DNA from: Henricia sp. BOLD:AAB3569
Taxonomy: Eukaryota; Echinodermata; Asteroidea; Spinulosida; Echinasteridae
Assembly: GCA_037783545.1 (NCBI GenBank)
Contig: JBBELK010000329.1
Span: forward strand, 3,486,501 to 3,550,500
Length of the DNA: 64,000 nt
Direction of reading: 5' to 3'
Numbering within the stretch: the stretch's first letter is position 1; every line of letters begins with the position of its first letter. Positions 56,162-64,000 of the stretch are shown here, in pieces. The position numbers and the translations under genes were made by a program. Below the pieces are notes generated by a model. It had not been told where the DNA came from, did no database searches, and was given only the letters and a program-made list of their open reading frames with translations.

Positions 56162-56410
56162 GCCAGGACACTGACAAAGGTCATTTACTACTGATCTGCT
56201 GAAATATATATTTTACCTGTGATTTACCAAGCGTTAAATGGCAATAACTCTATTGTATTATATTATTAGGTTTATATTAAGTAGGTTTTTATTTTCACAA
56301 ATATAAATTCAGATCTGCCAACCCTTCTGGATTTTGCAACAGATTTCATGGAAAATGACTGATCTCATGACTCCTGACACAAATAAAGTACAATTCATAC
56401 AAAATGGTTT
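56162..56410 (+). other. Probable 3' UTR
   Basis: It runs from the stop codon to shortly beyond the AATAAA hexamer. The exact cleavage site is not visible. Confidence 0.65.
56382..56387 (+). terminator. Polyadenylation signal AATAAA
   Basis: This is the first AATAAA after the stop codon, 221 bases downstream, in a suitably AT-rich setting. Confidence 0.65.
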
Positions 56411-57527
56411 AAAAGCCATTTTAATGATTTTTGTACGAAAAATAACACATCAGGTGTAACGGGGGACACCAAATGTCACACTTTTGGACCCCTAATTTAT
56501 AGAAAGACTCATATATCAAATTCATAAAAATATCCTTACACAAATGTATTGCTGTATTCAGTATGTTGTACACAGATTCAGTGGGAAATAGAAATAGACA
56601 CCCAAAACAAATTCAAATTGCCAAAAATGTTGGGGCATTCTGTGCTTTGAATTTCTCTCTAATAGGTGTCTCTAAAGGCACAGGCTCGCATTGCTGACGA
56701 GCCTGTGCCTTTAATAGAAATTGTGATTTGTAGTAATATGTAACCATAGCTTAGGCCCAAAAAAAAAACTATGTTTAGCGATAGCACGCGTGTCACTTTT
56801 AACCCTGCGTGTCAAAGCTTTTTTCTTTTTTTAACACACAAACAAACTATATTGCTAGTGCGCTTCACTTTCAACCCTGTGTGTCAAAGTTTTTTTTTTT
56901 TTTTTAGTGTTTTGATTAAAAACATGCCTGGTGGCTTCATGTCAACTTGACTTTATTGCTTGGAATCCACAAACCGAAAAAAAGGCTGCATCGTCATTTT
57001 GGGAGACTTCAACTTACGCTAAACATAGTTTGTTTTTTTTTGCCTTATAATTTATTTTATCTGTAGTTGTTTTTATATTTACATTTCAGTATGTTATGAC
57101 ACCTTTAATACTAGATAGCTACTTGAGAAAGACATGCAGTATAATCAGCTAACAAGTCAGCCATTTTGAATTATTATATTGTACGTGATATTTCAGCAGC
57201 TGGTTTGTTAAAAGAAAATCCCAACAAGTATTTTTCAGCAGTCATTTCAGAGAAAAATATTCAGAAACTGATAAATTATTGCAGTTGCAACTCATCTCAT
57301 AAAACATGCATCTGAGATCAATCTTAAGAACAGGACTGGTCTTAACTCCCAAGATCCATTGCAAGATAAGACATGTTTTATTCACGAACACAACTTAAAC
57401 ATACAAACATCTTCGTCAATAACACATCAATTTGTAAATATTGCTATGTTTCAGGAATGTATATTATTAGGGCTTTCCTCGAGTCCATCACAAGTCTAGC
57501 TATACACAATCCGAGAGCCGAGGACCT
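56388..57527. other. Intergenic, mostly featureless
   Basis: A short palindromic fragment of the TTAAAGGCACAGG family lies at 56672-56714. Two diverged copies of gtgtcaaagcttttttc and taaccctgtgtgtcaaag lie near 56790-56910. No coding signal is visible. Confidence 0.55.
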
Positions 57528-57646
57528 GCAGCCGATTTCACGAAACTTTACGCAATTGCGCAAGTCCACTAACACCATAAATTTTTGCGCAAGTAATGGC
57601 GTAAGTGGACTTGTGCAATTGCGTAAAGTTTCGTGAAATCGGCTGC
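57528..57646. mobile_element. Short foldback, GCAGCCGATTTCACG family
   Basis: A near-perfect palindrome of 119 bases (gcagccgatttcacgaaact and agtttcgtgaaatcggctgc, then gcgcaagtccac and gtggacttgtgc). It is related to the 800-base element at 15826. Confidence 0.85.
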
Positions 57647-58004
57647 TGTTATCTGTACGTCCGCCATAACTTGGGGCCAACCAGTGCCATGAACTGTACG
57701 TTACATTATGTTGTCCCTTCAAAAATTTGCGCATTCTTTGTTAAAGCCGTTGCAAACAAAGGGGGCGCGTTGTGCACTATTAACAACACAGAACGCACAC
57801 TTCATGGCACTGAATGGGCAGTTACCGGATTCGTGTATAAGCAACCAAATTCAAAGGAACACCACATTTATTTTGGATTTATGATGAACTCGACTACAGC
57901 CCGGCAAAAAGCAATCTTAATTATATATTTTGGTATTTTTTTCATATACATTGAACACGGATTTGGGTAAATTTAAATATTGGAATCGATAGCTTATTCA
58001 ATTC

Positions 58005-58263
58005 TAAGATATACTTCCCACTGACACTTCCGTCGCAAATGTTGCATTTCTGAGATAAATAAATGATAAAATTACTGCATAAAGTAATGCACAAAATGAC
58101 GCGGCGAGCGGTCTGTGCGTAAGCGCGACAACAGAGGGCGCTGCGCGCGCGTGTGAATGGTTATCTTGTGCACTAACTGAAGGCAATTTTTGAAGAAGAA
58201 AACGTGATTTTTCTACAGAAAAGCAACATTTGCGACAAAAGTGCAAGTGGGAAGTATATCTTA
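58005..58263. mobile_element. Inverted-repeat element, TAAGATATACTTCCCAC ends
   Basis: The arms taagatatacttcccactg and gcaagtgggaagtatatc, with gtcgcaaatgttgc and gcaacatttgcgac, are inverse. The centre is CpG-rich. Confidence 0.72.
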
Positions 58264-58559
58264 AAATTACATTATGTGTTGATTCCAGGAGGTAATTTCC
58301 TTAAAATCATTGTTCAATTTATACGAAAAAAATACCTATATTTTGTATTGTTGTTATTTTTTATATATATTAACTCAGAACCTTTTGGAATTTATCATTT
58401 GGAATTTTTATCAAGATATAATCTGGGTGCCTTGGCTTAGGTGTGAACATTTTTTGGTTTTATTGACATTTTGAACTATATTTACGATGTATATTAAAAG
58501 TCTAACAGTAAAAGCCCAACAGTAATTCGTTTTTATGGAAAAACATCCTCTTTCAATAA

Positions 58560-58770
58560 AGTAAAATTTCTAATTGAAAAGCACATTGTTTAAAACCCAC
58601 CACTTTACGTGAACTGATAGAGAAGCACAACCCACTTTTTATCTTCATCTCATCAAAGAGCACCGAAATGTCTCTTTCATGATCATCTGCATCATTGATG
58701 TTGTTGTCCCAAACAATTCTATGCACGAGTGAAGCCTGTTGTTGGATCGCTGAAATGGGTGTAGGCACGA
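58560..58770 (-). pseudogene. Possible P-element/THAP9-type transposase fragment
   Basis: A minus-strand frame of about 70 codons holds V-L-F-D-E-M-K-I-K-S-G-L followed by R-K-V-V-G-F. This recalls the D-E-M-x-I-K-x-G-L segment of P/THAP9-type transposases, where D is catalytic. The usual following residues are lost, and no other domain is visible nearby. It is a relic, and the family call rests on one motif. Confidence 0.45.
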
Positions 58771-59153
58771 AGTGTTGAGGGATGTGTCATACGCAAACAA
58801 ACTGTTTCGTCATGGGGTTGTGGCTGCGTTGGCTTGGCTGGGATGGGTTACCTATTCCATGCCTGTAAATATGACCGCCACTTTGAGTTTTTGGTTTTTA
58901 TTGTTTGTCAAAAGTTTTGATTGAAAACCCTAGGGTAGACATCTAAATCACTGTTCGTGACTCCAAATATTAAAGAAGTTACAGCCATTTTTTCAAGGTC
59001 AATGGCGGCCATCTTGGAATTGACCCAGATTTCAACAATTTCCGGTGGGTTGATTTTGGTGTACTTTTTTCCCTGTCATTCACCACATTCAGTAGGACCA
59101 GAAACTGTTGAGAAAACTTTTGTTAGAATTTGTTTGGGGGTTAGGCTCCTTCC

Positions 59154-59174
59154 CCCCCCCCCCCCCCCCCCCCC
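59154..59174. repeat. Poly-C tract
   Basis: A run of about 21 C bases. A short (TA)n microsatellite follows at about 59329-59348. Confidence 0.9.
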
Positions 59175-60048
59175 TCCAATAAATATACCCGTCTAGAAGG
59201 CACTTCAGGCAGGCAGAGTGGCGCACCCTGCCTCGGCGGCAGAAGTGTTCACACACATTACCGATAAAATACATTTTTTAGGCTGCTCAATATATTGGTC
59301 AGAGTATAATTTGCGTCATTTTAACCGTATATATATATATATATATACCAAAAAATTAGAATTTTGCTAATTTTGTTTAGGTTTAAAATGTGTGGTTTTA
59401 AAGTATTATAGTTAGGTAACCGATGACGCCATCATGGGGTAATCATGACGTCATTGTTCATCAGGTATCTTCAGATGTTGGTCCATGGTCCAAGTATGTG
59501 CCAAATTTGAAAAAAAAGGCCAAACTTGTGGGCAGAACGAAAACACGTGCTCTCCTATGGGATTTGAAGTGGAAAATAATAAAGGAAGGGGGAAAAAATC
59601 TGAACAAAAACAAAGGCTGTTTCGGGTACGATGTCCCGATCACACCCAGTTTTAACAAAATCTTAACGAAAACAAATAAGGCTGTTCCGGTCGTGACAGC
59701 AATAGCCAAAAATACCAACAACACGGTGATGGGCAATCTTTACACCAGACCACACTCGTTCAGCTCTCAACTCCCTCTAAACTAGAAACATTTGCCGGCG
59801 TACAAAATATTCAGTCGCGCATCGATTTCTGTCTATTTTGTGGAGTGCATCCAGAGCGAAGCCACCAACCATATCGTTGTTCCAATGGACAAGTAAATAT
59901 AATTGTTCTTTCAAGGCGACATCCGCCTTTGATAACTCGCTGTAAAAGGTTGACAAAGAAATTGACAGTCCGCCCGCGTGAATGGTTGTATTGTGAACGC
60001 ATCCTTGCATTTGGCTTTTGATATTGTCCACTCCAAAGTGCAAGTCAC

Positions 60049-60577
60049 TTAAAGGCCCAGTGGATCATTTGCAATGACCCCAAAAAGTAATCGACGAGTT
60101 TACAGGGGAAAAATTCTGAAAGTAAAGATTGAATTAATAGCAACTATCCAATGAAAGGTTTTCGCTCAAAATGATATAATTTACCAGAAAATAATCCGTA
60201 AAGATGAAATTATTTAGATCGTTTGCAAACGATTTACTTATTTTTGGTTCGCATCTAGGCGGTCCAAAATGCATGGGCGCTGTGTACTGCGTGTGCGTGT
60301 TCCAACGCGATGCATTTTTATGGATCGCGCGCACACGCAGTATGTGCGCCACAGAGTGCATAACGCAAGCCACATATAGTACCCGATCAACTGAGAACGA
60401 ATATTTGAAACACCCCGCCAAGACCAGGAAAATGCATATGGATTTTCATGGTTTTTTTAAACGTGGTACATTTGACAAAGCTGAAATTTCTTCGGATGAG
60501 TTTGTTGATGTCTTTCTTTTGATTTATAATGGTTTTATTCGCAGAATCGCTCAAAAACAGATCTACAGGGCCTTTAA
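60049..60577. mobile_element. TTAAAGGCCC element, copy 2
   Basis: The ends TTAAAGGCCCAGTGGATC and ctacagggcctttaa carry TTAA. It is very similar to 50473-50975 throughout, which shows recent activity of the family. Confidence 0.8.
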
Positions 60578-62309
60578 CTGTGAAGTCACGCAAGCCAAAC
60601 TTTTTCAGAAAATAACCTTTGGTGTAAATTATACATGTATTAATTTTATAGCCATGCAAAGTGACATTTTCCGATCATCACACCTTAGTTTGATGACTTC
60701 ATGTATATTCAGAGGTCATCGTCTTAATTTGTGTACAGCTTGACCATACCCAACCATAATGCCATTGGCCGCATCGTGGTATCTTATACCACTTTCAAAT
60801 TATAGGCCAACATGGGTTTTACCAATAGGAAACCAGGTGGAGAGCCATCTTAAATCTTGTACAGCTTGACCATGCCCAATCATAATGCCATTGACCCCGT
60901 TCTTGTATCTCTTACAATTCAAATTATAGGCCAACAACATATGTTTGACAGTGCTCTTTCCATGTAATTTTGTCATCTATAATTACAACTCCAAGGAATT
61001 TTGTAGTGCGAGTTTGATTAATTAAACAGCTAGAATCCCCCCGTCCACATTTTTTTAGTTTTTCTGTTTATCATGGAGGTGTATGAGTCTACAACACCAT
61101 AACAACTTGTTTTTAACAAAAAAAATCGACAGGCTTTTGCTTAAAACATAAAGCAGTTCCGACCCTCTTCACCCGAATTCTGAAACGCTCGGGGTCACTT
61201 GGCTTGTTTATCAACAGGGTTTTGACGTCATCCTGAGAAACATACAAAACGGCCTGTGCAGTATTGAATGGAAAATACACGAAGTGAATGTTTATCATGC
61301 CTGTTTTGTCCTTGTAATTCAAAATACAAACGTGAAAAACACTTCATGTAATATGACAACACTCTACTATTACCTGTTTTGTGAAAAAACGGTGAAATTG
61401 TCGCTCACAATGAAGCTCTTTTGAAGTAAATACTGGTGCATTGCGACGGGTGGTTTTGTCACGGAACGAACGGCATTCACAGCGGTCTGTCTACAGCATT
61501 GGACGGTTCACTGCGGGGGAAACTTCGACGTGTTTGAACATCGCCCGGTACAAGTTAGAATGAGCGACTCATTTTTCTCTCTCTTGGTAATAGAAAAGAA
61601 AATCTTTCTGCTCTTTTTTTTTCATAGTGTCTGGTAAAACATACATACGCAGCTACTGGGCATATCTCTGGCTTTTTGGACCAACAAAATTCTTCAAAAA
61701 AACACCATCTAACAGAGACGGTTTTCCAAGTTTTTTGCGTGTAAACGTATGGAGCTAACAATCGTGTTGACTTCTCTTTCTCAGGATTGCGTCACGGGGT
61801 CACGCGCATATCATGAATACCTAATGAGCGTTTCAGAAATCGCGAAAATCTCATTTTCGAAAAGCGCACTTTTGCTTGCAATTTATCCACTTAAAACCGA
61901 CAATTAAAAAATAATAAAAATCCACGTTGGCAAGAGGGATGTTTGGACTGTCGAAAAAAGCCTAAATGCTGGATTTTCGTCAAGGGGGATTCTTCCTCTT
62001 TAAGATATTAATTAACAGGTAAGTAATCAGTCTTTAAAAATGTGATCATGTCACTAGTAAATGTGTCCGAAAGTAGAGCATTTTTTAAACGATCCAAACT
62101 AATTTCAGCTGGAAACGAAGGAATATTCTGAAAAATTTGTAATTTTTTATCCTTTTTTCACACTGAAAACTACGTTTTTTATAACGTTAATTCCAGTTTC
62201 CGACTGTTCAGGTACGGCTTGTGAAATGTCTGGTTTATGGGTTTTAGTTTCTACCAAAGTTGTGGTTATTGGATGTTGAACTGTAGTGCTTGCTTTAAGA
62301 CACAAACTG
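60578..62309. other. Intergenic; a duplicated stretch and no gene recognised
   Basis: An imperfect tandem duplication of about 120 bases (gtacagcttgaccat, cataatgccattg, caaattataggccaaca) lies near 60733-60934. Minus-strand frames at 61113-61322 and 61555-61761 show no motif I know. Confidence 0.5.
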
Positions 62310-62640
62310 GTTGGCAGTTCTTTCCTTTAATGTACGTGTTTCAATTCAAAGTTATGTGGTTGCAGTTTTAAGCACCCAACGTGCTAAGCAGCTATTACTC
62401 GAAGTGCGATTGTTGTCAAATGCACAATTAATGATCTGTGAAAACAGTGAACTTGATTCCAAGCTGCAAGTATTGGGCATATTTGTTAATGCCCTCTACA
62501 ACAGTCAGAGCTTCCAATTCAATGGTAGAATAATTATGTTCCGACTTGTGCAAAGCTCTTCCACCGTAGGCTTTGATCGACCCTTTCTTTGTTATCTTGT
62601 ATTTGGGCCAAAACTTAAACATAACCAAGCCCTTTGGCAG
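62310..62640 (-). pseudogene. Ty3/gypsy-like RNase H fragment
   Basis: The minus strand reads A-Y-G-G-R-A-L, H-N-Y-S-T-I-E-L-E-A-L-T-V-V and K-F-T-V-F-T-D-H. These are the RNase H signatures of LTR retrotransposons (Y-S-x-x-E-x-E-x-L, T-D-H). After T-D-H the frame breaks, and A-R-W-V-L-K-L-Q-P-H-N-F-E resumes in another frame, as in the family. It is a dead fragment without LTRs in view. Confidence 0.72.
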
Positions 62641-62891
62641 ACTAGCGTCAGTGTGCTGGAAAGTGTGCCGTCATTGTGACGGTGTCAGATGTCAAAACAC
62701 GATTTTAATTTTATAGAAATATAAGTTATTCAAAAGTATTTCGTTGCATTAAACGTCTTACATTAATTAAACACAATCATGATCATTGTGATCAGTGCAT
62801 GTGGCGTTAGTAAAAAAAAATCAAAACAAATGCCTGGTTTATTTTGATTTTGACACGTAGACGGTACGAAGAAGAAAACGACTCCCAGAAA

Positions 62892-63032
62892 TTAAAAGCA
62901 CAGGCTCCTCAGCAATGCGCGCGCGCCAAATTCGTGCCACGAAATACGCAGCTCCATAGCAAAGGCATGGAGCTGCGTAATTCGTGGCACGAATTTGGCG
63001 CGCGCGCATTGCTGGCGAGCCCGTGCCTTTAA
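62892..63032. mobile_element. Palindromic TTAA MITE (TTAAAGGCACAGG family), copy
   Basis: 141 bases, with both arms complete (gcaatgcgcgcgcgcc and ggcgcgcgcgcattgc) and TTAA at both ends. It is the best-preserved copy in the window. Confidence 0.82.
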
Positions 63033-64000
63033 CTGGACAGGCTTTGACGTATATTTTAAAAAATTAAAAAACACGCAGTGCGCGCATCGCTGGTAGTCCG
63101 CGAGTGGCACGAATATTTTGCGCATGTATTTAACGTTGCATTGTAGCCGTTTTCATATTCGGCTTCGGACGGACTGTACTTAGCGATTTTCTGTCCTAGC
63201 CGTGTGTATACTTTATTTGTTCAGGTTTTTGTTGGTGGTTTTTATCTACTCTCAACAGATTAAGTGAACGTTTAAGTTGACGTTCAAACCAGATATTTGT
63301 TTAGCTACAGTAATATTTCTGAGATGAACTGAGCCTGCCATTCGTAAAGGTATACTGCCAACCGGAAACAAAAGGTTAAACATCTGTAATTGTGACAAAC
63401 CCGGACAACATTTTCTTCATTTTATTTATTGAATCGATATATTTTAAGGTGCTTTTCCATTTATTGGTGTTTGGGCGCTTACAAACGCGGTACGGTAAAG
63501 TGATAATTCAAAGAAGATCGTCACAACGTTAAAACCACATTGCCATTCCTTGACTGGTCTCCGGAAGTGTGACCCGAAACGAGACTTATACACGGTATAT
63601 TAACGGTTTTTCCTTACAATATCGTATATTTAGTAAAACTGACCGTATAACACCTCGAGGGTGCAGACTCTTACAGCTACATTTCTCTACATGTTTCTTT
63701 TTAAATGATGAATAAATGCTAAAGTCGTCGGAACATTTGTGTACTGTTTGCATTACACAATTATTTTTGAGCATTGACGACTTCAGGTGCAGTGCGCATA
63801 GCTATGCTGCCACACGGCCGAGTGCATAACCCCTACCGCTCCTATACCTCAATACACTATTCCATGAAGGGAATTCCTTGGATGTTTTACACACAATAGG
63901 GGAATAATAGAAGGGGTAGTCAGTCGGTATCGTATCCTGCACCAAATGATTGCCCAATATAGAGACAACCTAATGCACATATACAGCCAGTTTGTGTTAC
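63033..64000. other. Intergenic to window end
   Basis: The segment 63838-63960 repeats the interior of the intron 14 element (ctatacctcaa, gggaattccttggatgttt). No gene is recognised. Confidence 0.5.

Noticed and set aside
57605..57970. A 121-codon plus-strand frame downstream of the gene
   Set aside because: It begins inside a palindromic element and has no known motif or splice signals.
59423..60043. A 120-codon plus frame (59423-59785) and an 88-codon minus frame (59777-60043)
   Set aside because: No recognisable motif, no splice partner and no repeat copy for comparison; chance or worn transposon sequence cannot be told apart.
62311..62679. A 122-codon plus-strand frame
   Set aside because: The minus strand of the same stretch carries clear RNase H signatures, so the plus frame is its shadow.

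Overview
This is animal nuclear DNA: intron-rich, AT-rich and crowded with short non-autonomous transposons. Almost everything from base 199 to about 56,400 belongs to the 3' part of one plus-strand gene. In this window the gene has 52 coding exons (11,876 coding bases, about 3,957 residues, ending at TAG 56,159-56,161). Its 5' end lies upstream. Exons 1-43 each encode one HYR (hyalin repeat) domain of about 78-101 residues. Each HYR exon is bounded by phase-1 introns on both sides. After them come an EGF domain, a calcium-binding EGF domain, a SEA-like domain split over two exons with a GSII self-cleavage-type motif, a third EGF domain (two exons), one transmembrane helix and a tyrosine-rich cytoplasmic tail of about 78 residues. 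The inferred product is a giant type I membrane protein with a long extracellular HYR stalk.

The organism is most likely an echinoderm or another marine deuterostome. HYR proteins expand there, and the introns carry foldback repeats and tRNA-derived SINEs that resemble those I associate with starfish and sea urchins. The species cannot be fixed from sequence alone.

Layout: 0.2-9.6 kb, a six-exon HYR cassette duplicated in tandem, very recently for its first five exons, introns included. 10-45 kb, 31 further HYR exons, including a tandem exon pair (19.4/20.5 kb), a partial exon duplication (17.9 kb) and a decayed HYR exon relic (19.0 kb). 46-56.2 kb, the EGF/SEA/EGF/transmembrane/tail exons, split by large transposon-filled introns. 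56.2-56.4 kb, 3' UTR with an AATAAA signal. 56.4-64 kb, intergenic DNA with transposon remnants, including a Ty3/gypsy-like RNase H fragment and a possible P/THAP9-type transposase fragment, and no convincing gene.

The introns hold several TTAA-bounded families (ends TTAAAGG...), a TA-flanked mariner-type element, hAT-like elements with terminal inverted repeats, large foldbacks, four copies of a tRNA-derived SINE and a tandem array of tRNA-like units. Several are nested in one another, which gives a relative order of insertion. I saw no rRNA, CRISPR, prokaryotic or viral gene. Boundaries were read by eye from splice signals and reading frame, not confirmed by transcripts.
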